In this document: positions 9,008 to 17,438 of the stretch, piece after piece
Layout of the letters: the number at the start of each line of letters is the position of its first letter
Position numbering within the stretch: the first letter of the stretch is position 1
Assembly: GCF_021441885.1 (NCBI RefSeq)
Contig: NZ_CP090438.1
Span: 1,984,001-2,048,000 of the forward strand
Reading direction: 5' to 3'
DNA from: Vibrio maritimus
Lineage (GTDB): Bacteria; Pseudomonadota; Gammaproteobacteria; Enterobacterales; Vibrionaceae
DNA length: 64,000 nucleotides
Made by a program: the position numbers and the translations under genes
The notes under the pieces: generated by a model
Databases searched by the model: none
What the model saw: the letters and a program-made list of their open reading frames with translations, nothing else
Told to the model about the DNA's origin: nothing

Positions 9008-9535
9008 CTAGCAGTCTTCAATGGTTCCATTCACAGATCCGGCATTTGGTCTAACTATCCCCAAGCTTTCTATTGGTAATATCGTCGGGAAGCTCGGCGT
9101 GTTAATCGCCCCTGCATTACCAATAAAAGACAATAATGGGAAAAACTGAAACTGGTAATTAGTGATTTCTGCCCTAACGAATCGAACTTGAGACAAAATA
9201 AAGTTTTGATCATCTTCTGATAGGGTTGAAAAGTTGTCGACGTTAACGGTTGCACCGGTATTGTCGACGTACTCTATCGATAAATTACTGGCCACAAATC
9301 CTACAGGGCGGTTCTCTGTTACCTCAGGAAGATCAGCGATATCATCTCTGTCAGATATCGAACAGACCACAGCCAAACGTGCTGCTTTCCGAGACATTTC
9401 GTTTAGCATCTGCATCGAAAAGATGTACCGTCCAAACTCAAATGCCGCAAACATCATGATAAGAGCACCGAGCAAAATCATAGTAAACTCTATGATTGTG
9501 ATACCTTTCTGGCCATTTTTGGATAGCTTCTTCAT
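9008..9535 (-). CDS. tadF: TadF-like pseudopilin of tad-1 (TadE-family domain)
   Basis: A 175-residue minor pilin-like protein. A short basic leader ends in KG, followed by ITIIEFTMILLGALIMMF, which fits prepilin peptidase cleavage after Gly with Glu at +5. The rest is a periplasmic domain with a few cysteines (VCSISDRD, and a C-terminal EDC). TadE and TadF pseudopilins are processed by TadV and needed for Flp pilus assembly. The ATG overlaps the tadE stop as ATGA. Which of the two neighbours is E and which F is judged by size and order, so the letter is less sure than the family. Confidence 0.78.
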   Translation of the reverse strand: MKKLSKNGQKGITIIEFTMILLGALIMMFAAFEFGRYIFSMQMLNEMSRKAARLAVVCSISDRDDIADLPEVTENRPVGFVASNLSIEYVDNTGATVNVDNFSTLSEDDQNFILSQVRFVRAEITNYQFQFFPLLSFIGNAGAINTPSFPTILPIESLGIVRPNAGSVNGTIEDC

Positions 9536-9963
9536 AGTCCCGTCTCCATAACAGCAGAGGCCGAGAAGTTCACACTCATATCGACGCCAACAAATGGGAG
9601 CGTTGCGAAATAAGGTTGGTAGTTGTAATTTGCCGTAACCGTCACAACGTCACTAACATGACTTACCGTCACACTGTCTACCGCTAGACCAGGAAGCAGA
9701 GCATTACCGACTGCTGGATTGCGACCATACACAACCATATTTTGGATCTCGGCCACAGGGGCTATTTGCTGAGTTGTCGCCGTGCCATAGATACTAGTCA
9801 CGGCGTAGCGCGCACCATTGCGAACGGCCTTATTGAGCGTTTGATAGTCAATAAACATGCTACCGACCTCGATATAGAGGGCCATAAACACGATAATCAG
9901 CGGAGAAATAAGGGCAAATTCTACTGCAGCCAACCCTTTCTGCTGCTTTCTTGACTTGTTCAT
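9532..9963 (-). CDS. tadE: TadE-like pseudopilin of tad-1
   Basis: A 143-residue pseudopilin: basic leader MNKSRKQQKG, then LAAVEFALISPLIIVF, a typical prepilin-peptidase site with Glu at +5 and a membrane helix, then a small periplasmic domain. The longest frame starts at a GTG at 9978, but the ATG at 9963 has GGGGAG seven bases upstream and avoids overlap with tadG, so it was chosen. It overlaps the next gene by four bases. Confidence 0.85.
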   Translation of the reverse strand: MNKSRKQQKGLAAVEFALISPLIIVFMALYIEVGSMFIDYQTLNKAVRNGARYAVTSIYGTATTQQIAPVAEIQNMVVYGRNPAVGNALLPGLAVDSVTVSHVSDVVTVTANYNYQPYFATLPFVGVDMSVNFSASAVMETGL

Positions 9964-9964
9964 A

Positions 9965-11179
9965 TTAAGACTCCCCACTCAAAGGATCTCTATAGAGTTG
10001 GATCTTGAACACGCCCTCGGTACTCGGGTTTACTCCAGTTGTGCCATTCGTAATGGTGCAATCTTCAATAAACTCGCCATACACACCATCTTTGGCACCA
10101 TTGTTATCAGGGGCTTTTTGTAGAAGGAAAAAACATCCCACAGCTGTCAATGGTAGTTCGGTCGTACCTCCAGATGCACCATCACAGTCCACCATTGGAA
10201 CCGGCAATATGCGTCGACCACCCTCACCGGACGTACAGTCGCCACTGGCGGTGCCGGTACACGCTACTGATTCCGTCTCATAGTCTGCATAGTTCCATGA
10301 ATTATCGTAAACAACATTTCCCTCGCCATCAGATGATGCCAACGTGGTTGGTTCTTTTACATAAATGTCAGGTGGATACTCCGAAGAAGAGACCCCACCA
10401 CCAGAGTAGTCTCCAAAGCGTGTATTAAGTCCTTGACCAACCGGGCCGATACTTGCTCCGGGTTTTGTTGTCACCGTACTGGTGATATCCACACAACCTG
10501 CGAACCCACCTGCAAGATATTGCCTCACATCAGCACCACCGGTACCAAAATCTAGCAACTGGAAGTTGCCTGGTCCCATTTCAGTCGCATTTTTATCAGC
10601 TACTTTGAGTTCATATACAGTTTGAAACTCGTAACCGAGAAAGTCATTTGCTCCACTAGTGGTATCTGCACAGACTGCCATCGGAACGACGTTACAGGCA
10701 TATATAATTGTTGAACTTGGTCCAGCTACCGCAGACGCTGCTCCAGCCTTGTCAAAACCAAAATATCCAAGGAAGTAAGAGTTAAGCGGGACATTTGACA
10801 CAGAAACCCGCACATAGGTGTCCAAGGCTTCGTTGTAAGAGCCGCTGAAGTCTTGAGGGTCATTTGAAAACTGCACATTGATTGAACCGCTTGGGACTGA
10901 TATCTCTGTATTACCAGATGCCGTGTACATCGTGCTGATCGTCTGGATTGCCGTCGCTTGGGCAGTCGCATCAGTTTCACCAGCGCTAACCTTTACTGCT
11001 GCTGCCAATGCCGCTGCATCTACACCGTTTTGCAGCCGAGTCTTACTGAGGAGCGCATGGTTAACATCTACGGCAAATGCAGCGAAGACCAAAAACACTA
11101 CTAATACCATTGTGATTAGTATCAGTGTTAGTCCTTTCTGTTTCCCCATTGATCTTTGGCTTTTACGTTGTTTAACCAT
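9965..11179 (-). CDS. tadG: TadG-like protein of tad-1
   Basis: A 404-residue protein with a basic N-terminus, a KG followed by a single membrane helix (LTLILITMVLVVFLVFAAFA) and a large periplasmic domain with the TadG-type opening VDVNHALLSKTRLQNGVDAA. It lacks Glu at +5, unlike TadE and TadF, so it is probably a membrane-anchored assembly factor rather than a processed pseudopilin. No vWA MIDAS motif was found, in contrast to TadG of tad-2. The ATG at 11179 follows GGAGG and is preferred over a TTG at 11200. Confidence 0.82.
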   Translation of the reverse strand: MVKQRKSQRSMGKQKGLTLILITMVLVVFLVFAAFAVDVNHALLSKTRLQNGVDAAALAAAVKVSAGETDATAQATAIQTISTMYTASGNTEISVPSGSINVQFSNDPQDFSGSYNEALDTYVRVSVSNVPLNSYFLGYFGFDKAGAASAVAGPSSTIIYACNVVPMAVCADTTSGANDFLGYEFQTVYELKVADKNATEMGPGNFQLLDFGTGGADVRQYLAGGFAGCVDITSTVTTKPGASIGPVGQGLNTRFGDYSGGGVSSSEYPPDIYVKEPTTLASSDGEGNVVYDNSWNYADYETESVACTGTASGDCTSGEGGRRILPVPMVDCDGASGGTTELPLTAVGCFFLLQKAPDNNGAKDGVYGEFIEDCTITNGTTGVNPSTEGVFKIQLYRDPLSGES

Positions 11180-11203
11180 GCTACACCTCCCCACTAACAA
11201 TCG

Positions 11204-11473
11204 TTAATCGTTAGAAGTACGTCTTTCTTGAACTAGCTCTTTACCAAGAACTTTCTCAGCTTCGCCATCGTAGGCAGATTGATCAACATAAGCATCATAG
11301 GCAACCTGCATACGAGCCCCTGTGCCTGTTGGAAGCACGTTTTTGTTGCGCTCTGTCGCGCCAAGATCATAGGTTTGCGCGTGTCTAACTTTCGCCACTG
11401 AATAGCCCAGTGGCGCGTTATTGGCGCATCCAACCATCACCAAACCACAGCACAGTAATGTAAGTAGTCTCAT
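11204..11473 (-). CDS. Small lipoprotein of the tad-1 operon
   Basis: An 89-residue predicted lipoprotein (lipobox VMVGC, Cys16) followed by a short polar domain with no family I recognise. It sits between the secretin gene rcpA and tadG, preceded by a strong GGGAG RBS, so a role as accessory or pilot lipoprotein for the RcpA secretin is plausible. This is inference from position only; the protein is too short for a confident fold guess. Confidence 0.75.
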   Translation of the reverse strand: MRLLTLLCCGLVMVGCANNAPLGYSVAKVRHAQTYDLGATERNKNVLPTGTGARMQVAYDAYVDQSAYDGEAEKVLGKELVQERRTSND

Positions 11474-11490
11474 GTTCTTCTCCCATTCCC

Positions 11491-12954
11491 TTATAGATCG
11501 TGTCCAAATGTTCCTTCTGAACCACCTTGAGTAGAAGGTACTTCTTGAGGTGTTGCTGGCTGGTAAGCAGTACTAGCAGGGTCCATTTCTGCAATGTAAG
11601 ACCCTTGGCCTAGCAGATAGTATTCCCAGTCATTAGGCTTGACGAACGCGTCTGTTGGCAACACCACTTGGCTTCGATCAATCGGACGAGCCAAACGAGG
11701 GGTAACAAGAATAACAAGCTCAGTCTCACCAGAGATAAACTCTTGGCTATTGAATAGTTGTCCTAAGACCGGAATATCACCCACGCCAGGTAGTTTTGAG
11801 GAGACATCTCTAACGTTCTCGCTGAGTAACCCGGCAATACCAATAGTCTGACCATCAGCAAGTTCAAGAGTCGAAGCTGCGGTTCGCTTGGTAATTGGTG
11901 GTATAACGTAAGTCGCATTCGTTTCTATTGGATCCAGCGTAAGTGAACCAGAGTTTGCGATTTCACTGACATCAACAGACAACACCAAATTGATCTTCTG
12001 GTCGGTAAGGATAGTGGGCACAAATTTGAGACCAACACCGTACTCTTTGTACTCTACGGTAATACCGTCTCTATTTGGCACCGGAATTGGAAACTCTCCC
12101 CCCGCCAAAAATTCCGCTTTGGAGCCACTAAGTGCGGTCAAGTTCGGCTCTGCAAGGACCTTCGCGACACCATTCTCTTTCGCTATATCAAGCGCTAGAG
12201 TAAACAGGGTATTGCCGTCTAGGAAGGTGGCCAGCAGCCCTGTTTCATCGATGGCAGGCGTACCGAAAATTGGACCTATGCCGCCGCCAACGTCATCGAT
12301 AATTGCACCTCCACTAGTCGCTCCCCAACCAAAGTTGCCGTTCTGGTTAAAAAAGTGGAAGTCAGAATCGAACCTTCTAACCAGGCTACGTTGTACCTCT
12401 GCCACGGTCACTTCCAACATGACTTGTTGAGCACCACCAATTGACATTAGGTTGATAACATTAGTTTTATCTACAACCTCGTCAGAAGAAGAAGTCCCAG
12501 CGTCTGCTGCTTCACCAGCTGTGAATGTCTCCGCGACCTTAACAGCACGATTCATCACTTCCTGACTGCTGACTTGACCACTAAGGATTAACTTCTCTTG
12601 CGAGCTGTGTACCTCTATCGTTTCGTTCGGTAGGAACTCGTACAACTTGGATTTCACACCATTGAGATCATGTGTCACTTCTACGTCAATAGATTCAATC
12701 AATCTACCTCGACTATCCCATGCCATAAGGTTGGTCGAGCCAAGTTTTTTACCAATAAGGAATACCTCGTTGGAACGAAGCATAACAATATCTAAAACTT
12801 CTGGGTCCCCCAGAGATACTCGCTTAGCCTTACCTGCGAGAATGACATTTTTAGATTTGTGGTGCGGAACCTTGACGTATTTACCACTCTGGGTAGCCGC
12901 TTGAAGGTTCAAAGCCATTGCAATGGCCGCGAGGAGGAGGAAAATCCTTTTCAT
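11491..12954 (-). CDS. rcpA: RcpA/CpaC-type outer-membrane secretin of tad-1
   Basis: A 487-residue secretin with a signal peptide (cleavage near QAA, residue ~20). It has an N-terminal pilus-assembly domain with KRVSLGDPEVLDIVMLRSNE, a BON-like segment (HSSQEKLILSGQVSSQEVMN) and the C-terminal secretin domain with VLAEPNLTALSGSKAEFLAG and the closing VGDIPVLGQLF and TELVILVTPRL motifs. It forms the outer-membrane ring through which the Flp pilus emerges. RBS AAGGAG. It lies 10 bases after rcpC. Confidence 0.93.
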   Translation of the reverse strand: MKRIFLLLAAIAMALNLQAATQSGKYVKVPHHKSKNVILAGKAKRVSLGDPEVLDIVMLRSNEVFLIGKKLGSTNLMAWDSRGRLIESIDVEVTHDLNGVKSKLYEFLPNETIEVHSSQEKLILSGQVSSQEVMNRAVKVAETFTAGEAADAGTSSSDEVVDKTNVINLMSIGGAQQVMLEVTVAEVQRSLVRRFDSDFHFFNQNGNFGWGATSGGAIIDDVGGGIGPIFGTPAIDETGLLATFLDGNTLFTLALDIAKENGVAKVLAEPNLTALSGSKAEFLAGGEFPIPVPNRDGITVEYKEYGVGLKFVPTILTDQKINLVLSVDVSEIANSGSLTLDPIETNATYVIPPITKRTAASTLELADGQTIGIAGLLSENVRDVSSKLPGVGDIPVLGQLFNSQEFISGETELVILVTPRLARPIDRSQVVLPTDAFVKPNDWEYYLLGQGSYIAEMDPASTAYQPATPQEVPSTQGGSEGTFGHDL

Positions 12955-12963
12955 AATATCTCC

Positions 12964-13719
12964 TTAGTCTCTAACTCTTATATTTGAAGACTGCGTCCCT
13001 TTAATAATAGTGACACTAGGAGGGGCGACATAACGCGTCTTAGCTACAGGTTTATCTTTTTGTTGTGGATTGCGAAGTGCGAGCTGGATCTCTCCGCTAC
13101 TTTTCGCAGTGAGTAACTTTTCGGCTTCTTTAGGTGTCACTTCGAGGGTTACAGCACGAACAATGACGGGCTTGTTATCATTGGTTCTTGCCGTCTGGTC
13201 TACTGCGAGAACCTTGATATTTTTGAGAACAGTCGTCGTGCTGGCTCTAGTCTTGCCCCGCTTTACCGTATTCATGACATCAACTTTGTTGCCCGGCAAT
13301 AGAAAGCCCGCCACACCGATGACATCATTAACGCGAATTGTGATTGCTCTCTTGTCTTCTGAAATCACCGACGCCAAGGTAGAGCCTTCTCCGGGTAAAG
13401 CGATCCTATAGTTGTGTAGAATTTCACCCTGATACAAAGGTGAGTTGGCAACCTTGCCTGTCACGTCTTCGAGAGCGACAAAATGATGTTCGTCATTCTT
13501 CCAGTCTTTCTCTAACAACTTAATTGATAGGTGTTTGGCTTCGATGATAGTTCCTGCAGGTATGTCCTGTTCGACAAACACAACAGGCTCGCGCTCAACG
13601 ACCTCGGTCACGACTTCCGGTTGAACCTGATCATCCATCCATTTTTTAGCAAAGAAAACTGCAGCGAGCCCCAATGCCAACGAAAACATCATTAAGAAAA
13701 ATACTTGCGTACGACTCAT
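12964..13719 (-). CDS. rcpC: RcpC/CpaB-type pilus assembly protein of tad-1
   Basis: A 251-residue protein with an N-terminal membrane anchor (VFFLMMFSLALGLAAVFFA) and a periplasmic SAF domain (VFVEQDIPAGTIIEAKHLSI), followed by the CpaB-type region with VIGVAGFLLPGNKVDVMNTV. RcpC/CpaB proteins work with the RcpA secretin and may modify or guide the pilus. The ATG at 13719 has GGAGGG upstream and starts one base after the stop of the ATPase gene; the upstream start at 13740 would overlap it. Confidence 0.9.
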   Translation of the reverse strand: MSRTQVFFLMMFSLALGLAAVFFAKKWMDDQVQPEVVTEVVEREPVVFVEQDIPAGTIIEAKHLSIKLLEKDWKNDEHHFVALEDVTGKVANSPLYQGEILHNYRIALPGEGSTLASVISEDKRAITIRVNDVIGVAGFLLPGNKVDVMNTVKRGKTRASTTTVLKNIKVLAVDQTARTNDNKPVIVRAVTLEVTPKEAEKLLTAKSSGEIQLALRNPQQKDKPVAKTRYVAPPSVTIIKGTQSSNIRVRD

Positions 13720-13720
13720 T

Positions 13721-15070
13721 TTATATTCCCTCCAATCCATCGGAAGTAAAGTATAGTCTCCAAGAAGCCTCTAAGACGTTTGCTGTGACTTCAGAGTCTC
13801 TCCCTTCAAACTTGATAATGTCCTTACATATCCCGACGATGTCCTTGGGAATGCAAGGATAAAAAGGCACTTTGAACTGCCTGTGAAGCAATAAAAGATG
13901 TTCAGTGGTGAGTGAACTCATCGATAACTCGTAATTTTCTATAAGAGAAGCGAAGAGCTCTAGATAGGTATCCTCAATCAGAGGTTGAAACTCGATTTTA
14001 TAACCCAGGCGTCTGAGGAAAGCGGGATCCGCTATCTCGAGTGGACTGAGGTTGGTAGAGAAAGCAAGTGTAAGTACAAATGGTATGGAGAACTGTTGCC
14101 CGTTAGGAAGTACCAAATAATCCACGTTATATTCCATCGGTACGATCCAACGATTAAGCAAAGTATCAACCGGAATAGTTTGCCTACCCAAATCATCAAT
14201 GATCAACAAGCCATTGTTCGCTAGCATCTGCAATGGCGCCATCCATACTCGGTTACTCTCAGAATGGTTAATTTCGAGCATGTCCATTGTGAGCTCACCG
14301 CCAACTTGAATGTTGGGGCGTTCACAAAGGGCCCAACGTCGATCATATTGCTCACTAAAACTGATTGTTTGTGCGCTAGAGTTATTGTCCAATCTCGTAT
14401 GATGGAGCTCAGAAAATACCTTGATGACACTACCTGATGCATACACTGAATAAGGAATGTAGACAGAGGTATCAAACGCATTTAACAGCTGTGCGGCGAC
14501 ATAGCTCTTACCGGTACCTGAGTTACCGTATAGAAGCAAAGCACGGCCAGAGTTAAGTGCAGGCCCTAGTACAGGCACCATATACTCCGAACCGTAAACA
14601 CCACTTAACGCATGCACCACATTGTTGTATGAGATATTGTTTCGCCGAATATCCTGCATTGTTACTACGTGGTTATAGTCTGATAGAGAAACTGGTGCAG
14701 GGCCTATGTAGGCATCTTTGAGAAAGGCGAGTTCGGCTTCTTGTAAACCTTGTCCCGACAGGCCATATAAGATATGGCTAGTGGATAGCTTTTCTGCCTG
14801 TGCGTACCCTTCTGTGTGAGGTTGATATACTTCTATCAGCGACCGTTTTCTAAGAATATTGAGCAACTCTTGCACGAGCTGTGTGCTCATCCCCATGAGT
14901 TGCGACAGACCAAGCAAGTCCACCTTGGTTTCATGAGAGAGGTGTTTCAACAATAGATTTTCTAACACAACTTGTGGAATACCCAACTCACCTAACGACG
15001 TAGGAACTGAGGGCGGATCCATTTGGGGACTCAGCTGAGGTTTGTTTTCTGCAGACGTAATGGCATTCAT
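13721..15070 (-). CDS. AAA-type ATPase associated with tad-1
   Basis: A 449-residue protein with an AAA-type P-loop GNSGTGKS at ~182-189 and Walker B GLLIIDDLG at ~287-295. The N-terminal ~100 residues resemble a winged-helix domain (HETKVDLLGLSQLMG, then a helix-turn-helix-like segment). It is not one of the canonical Tad proteins (TadA is the pilus motor) and has no counterpart in tad-2. Position between tadV and rcpC, with tight spacing on both sides and a good AGGGG RBS, shows it belongs to the operon. Role unknown; a chaperone, remodelling factor or regulator are all possible. Confidence 0.82.
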   Translation of the reverse strand: MNAITSAENKPQLSPQMDPPSVPTSLGELGIPQVVLENLLLKHLSHETKVDLLGLSQLMGMSTQLVQELLNILRKRSLIEVYQPHTEGYAQAEKLSTSHILYGLSGQGLQEAELAFLKDAYIGPAPVSLSDYNHVVTMQDIRRNNISYNNVVHALSGVYGSEYMVPVLGPALNSGRALLLYGNSGTGKSYVAAQLLNAFDTSVYIPYSVYASGSVIKVFSELHHTRLDNNSSAQTISFSEQYDRRWALCERPNIQVGGELTMDMLEINHSESNRVWMAPLQMLANNGLLIIDDLGRQTIPVDTLLNRWIVPMEYNVDYLVLPNGQQFSIPFVLTLAFSTNLSPLEIADPAFLRRLGYKIEFQPLIEDTYLELFASLIENYELSMSSLTTEHLLLLHRQFKVPFYPCIPKDIVGICKDIIKFEGRDSEVTANVLEASWRLYFTSDGLEGI

Positions 15071-15081
15071 TATTTTATCCC

Positions 15082-15585
15082 CTAGCTCATGATCGGATAC
15101 AAGGCGACCGCAGCAACAATTGCCGGAGCAAACGGAATTCGCATCTCAATAGCATCCACTGGCGCTTTGGTTAATCTTCCATAGATGTTGTGTGTGACGT
15201 ATTGGCGCATGTGTTGCCCAAGACTTACTTGTGACATAGCAAGTTTCTGCGCCAAATAGAATGTGCTTTGGATTCCACCTATTACGATGACGGCGGCACC
15301 GTACGGGAGTAAATCATCAAGACCAATTAATAGGCTTATAGACCCTATAAGCTTGACGTCGCCAGCGCCTACGAGGCCACCCAGATAGAGTGCAAAACAC
15401 ACTGAGAATCCTACTAAACCCCCAATTAAATGGTCAGGAGGAATGCTTAGGACGCTTCCATAGAAGCTGTATAGGTGAGCAATAATCACGACCGTTAGGA
15501 GACCGACGAGTTTGTTTGGGATCCTGTTTTCCCTGGCATCAAAGACGACAATAATAAAAAGAACAGTCCATATTCCAATATACAT
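15082..15585 (-). CDS. tadV: TadV/CpaA-type prepilin peptidase of tad-1
   Basis: A 167-residue polytopic A24-family aspartic peptidase. The two catalytic Asp residues are in VVFDARENRIPNKL near the N-terminus and in the GxGD motif GLVGAGDVKLIG in the middle. It cleaves the leader of the Flp prepilins and of the TadE/TadF pseudopilins at the cytoplasmic face of the inner membrane. RBS GGAGGG. A GC-rich hairpin lies between it and the upstream pilin genes. Confidence 0.92.
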   Translation of the reverse strand: MYIGIWTVLFIIVVFDARENRIPNKLVGLLTVVIIAHLYSFYGSVLSIPPDHLIGGLVGFSVCFALYLGGLVGAGDVKLIGSISLLIGLDDLLPYGAAVIVIGGIQSTFYLAQKLAMSQVSLGQHMRQYVTHNIYGRLTKAPVDAIEMRIPFAPAIVAAVALYPIMS

Positions 15586-15607
15586 TGCCTACCCTCCATG
15601 TGGTAAG

Positions 15608-15626
15608 GGTGGGGCCAAGCCCCACC
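15608..15626 (-). terminator. GC-rich hairpin between the Flp pilin genes and tadV (tad-1)
   Basis: An 8-bp perfect stem GGTGGGGC / GCCCCACC with a 3-base loop, just downstream of the second pilin gene. There is no U-run on the minus strand, so it is more likely a 3' RNA stabiliser or partial terminator. Either would let the pilins be made in excess over the assembly genes. Confidence 0.5.
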
Positions 15627-15686
15627 TAACGTATACAAATAATTACCAACCGTTGAGGTAATCATTGTAGTTTTAACAGTTGCCCT

Positions 15687-15869
15687 TTAAGATGAGCCGC
15701 CCGATTCTGCGTCCGCAACAACATTGTCTATCGCAGTTTTTAATGTGGCCCAAGGAGACGCTGCTGCCATCGCTAAAATGATTAACGCTGCTCCTAGCAA
15801 ATACTCGATTAGAGTAAGTCCCTCTTCATCTTGAACAAAGTTCTTGACGAAACTAATGAGTGACGACAT
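15687..15869 (-). CDS. flp: Flp-type pilin, second copy (tad-1)
   Basis: A 60-residue Flp/Fap pilin: leader ending QDEEG, then LTLIEYLLGAALIILAMA, which has Glu at +5 and Tyr at +6 of the mature protein as in Flp pilins. It ends in the same AESGGSS tail as the first copy. TadV would cut after the Gly. About two thirds or more of its residues match the pilin at 15936. RBS AGGGAGG. A main or minor subunit role cannot be told from sequence. Confidence 0.93.
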   Translation of the reverse strand: MSSLISFVKNFVQDEEGLTLIEYLLGAALIILAMAAASPWATLKTAIDNVVADAESGGSS

Positions 15870-15935
15870 GGTTACCTCCCTATATCCTCGTCGCTATTAC
15901 ATAGCTTAATTAACTAGGCGTAGATTCTATTGCGG

Positions 15936-16118
15936 TTATGAAGAACCACCAGACTCTGCATCAGCAATAACGTTATCAAGTGCTGTTTTCAACGCAGTCC
16001 ATGGCGATGCGGCTGCGAAAGCCAAGATAATAAGCGCGGCACCTAATAAATATTCGATGAGCGTTAGCCCTTCCTCGTCTGACATAAAGTCCTTAAATAA
16101 GTTTTTTAATGATGACAT
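15936..16118 (-). CDS. flp: Flp-type pilin, first copy (tad-1)
   Basis: A 60-residue Flp pilin and the first gene of the tad-1 operon. The leader ends SDEEG, cleaved before LTLIEYLLGAALIILAFA; mature Glu5 and Tyr6 are present. The mature C-terminus is Ser/Gly-rich (AESGGSS) and could carry surface Ser modification. RBS AAGGAGAG with ideal spacing. It is the likely major pilin, since it is promoter-proximal. A tandem paralogue follows 66 bases later. Confidence 0.94.
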   Translation of the reverse strand: MSSLKNLFKDFMSDEEGLTLIEYLLGAALIILAFAAASPWTALKTALDNVIADAESGGSS

Positions 16119-16571
16119 GATACTCTCCTTTACATATGTCTTTGCTTAACGCCCTTTCAAATTAGATGATGAGATAATTAAATGTTAGGAGTATTTTGCT
16201 TTATTTATGTAAAGTTTTAACATGCAATCCAATTAAAATAATCACATTTTATCTACGATAGTTTAACCGCATCTAAACTTTAGGATTAGCTATGTACACA
16301 TTTTACTCGGTTTAGGCTTAGTAATAATGTCTTTCTCATAATAATAAGTAGGATATTTTTGATGTGCTAACAAACTAACCGTATTCCAACTGTTCTTAAA
16401 AACAAGTATGAAAGCTCAATGAATCAACTAGTTGCCTATAGATACATGTATTAGTAATGAGACAGTTTTAAGTTTAGATGTCATTTTTATGATGTTTTGT
16501 GGCAAAAAAGAGCTGTGCAACTAGACTAATCATATAGTTTACAGGTGTTGTCGCAGTTTTGAGAGTGGAAA
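16119..16571. promoter_or_regulatory. AT-rich divergent region between tad-1 and the AraC-type regulator
   Basis: About 450 bases, clearly more AT-rich than the flanking genes, with many A/T runs. It must hold the promoter for tad-1 (minus) and for the regulator gene (plus). I see no convincing sigma-54 site, CRP site or terminator. The composition would suit silencing by H-NS-type proteins with relief by an AraC-type activator, but this is inference. Confidence 0.5.
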
Positions 16572-17333
16572 ATGGCGTATTGGATAGGGAAACCAACAAT
16601 TTTGCTTCCCAAGGTTATACGGGATTATCTTAGTGATAAGTTTAATCTCATAGAAGTGAACAGAGATGTTTCAGTCATCACAGAACCTTCTCAGACTTTT
16701 TGTTTCTATTTTTCAGAGCGTTATGATAATGACGAAACACTACTAATGCTCCTCAAAATCTGCAGAAACCTCTCCAAGTCGCTAATACTGTTTCATGATG
16801 CAAGCGTGCCTGACGCGTTTCTAAGCAGTGAGCTTGTGTATGCACATGTTGATATCAACTCACCGCAGGCCCTAAAAAAGACATCGCTCGCGGTGGAGCA
16901 ACTGACCGGGGATTCAAAAAGCAACGCTGGTGATTTGCGAGATAAAGTGGAGCCTCATCAACGCAGAGAAAGCGTCGATAGATCCTTGCCTACCGAATCA
17001 AATGTAATTACAACTGCGTTAGATTATATCGAAAAGCATTTTACCAAAAACATCAAAGAATCTGATGTCGCTGGGCACTGTCATCTATCCACACAGTATT
17101 TCTCTAGAATATTCCATAGAGAAGTCGGCTGCAGTTTCAGAGACCATCTAGGCAACAAGCGACTTGAATATGCAAAGAGCTTGCTGTTGAGCGACGATAA
17201 TAAGCAAATATCCTCCATAGCTTATGAAAGTGGCTTTAATGATGTTTCATATTTCTCGCGTGTTTTCAAAAGAAAAGTCGGTATGAGCCCTGGAACTTTT
17301 CGAAACTTCAAGGGCGTCTTGAAAATAAACTAA
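16572..17333 (+). CDS. AraC-family transcriptional regulator
   Basis: A 253-residue protein. The C-terminal ~100 residues are a typical AraC double helix-turn-helix domain (segments ITTALDYIEKHF, SDVAGHCHLSTQYFSRIF, ISSIAYESGFNDVSYFSRVF and the ending VGMSPGTFRNF). The N-terminal ~140 residues match no ligand-binding domain I recognise. It sits divergently from tad-1 across an AT-rich region, so tad-1 is its most likely target. The GAGAGTGGAA just before the ATG can serve as RBS. Confidence 0.87.
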   Translation: MAYWIGKPTILLPKVIRDYLSDKFNLIEVNRDVSVITEPSQTFCFYFSERYDNDETLLMLLKICRNLSKSLILFHDASVPDAFLSSELVYAHVDINSPQALKKTSLAVEQLTGDSKSNAGDLRDKVEPHQRRESVDRSLPTESNVITTALDYIEKHFTKNIKESDVAGHCHLSTQYFSRIFHREVGCSFRDHLGNKRLEYAKSLLLSDDNKQISSIAYESGFNDVSYFSRVFKRKVGMSPGTFRNFKGVLKIN

Positions 17334-17438
17334 TTCGAAAAGGTAGTATTTATTTAACTATTCTCATTATTGAGGCAACCAAGTAAAAGAATACGATATA
17401 AGGTTTATATACTCTGTAAGAAAAATGGAATTTCGAGG

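Noticed and set aside
15687..16118. Tandem Flp genes as a recent repeat or assembly error
   Set aside because: The two copies differ in leader and several mature residues, and their flanking sequences and RBS differ, so they are diverged paralogues.
16119..16571. Possible sigma-54 promoter for tad-1
   Set aside because: No GG-N10-GC element with the right spacing was found on the minus strand.
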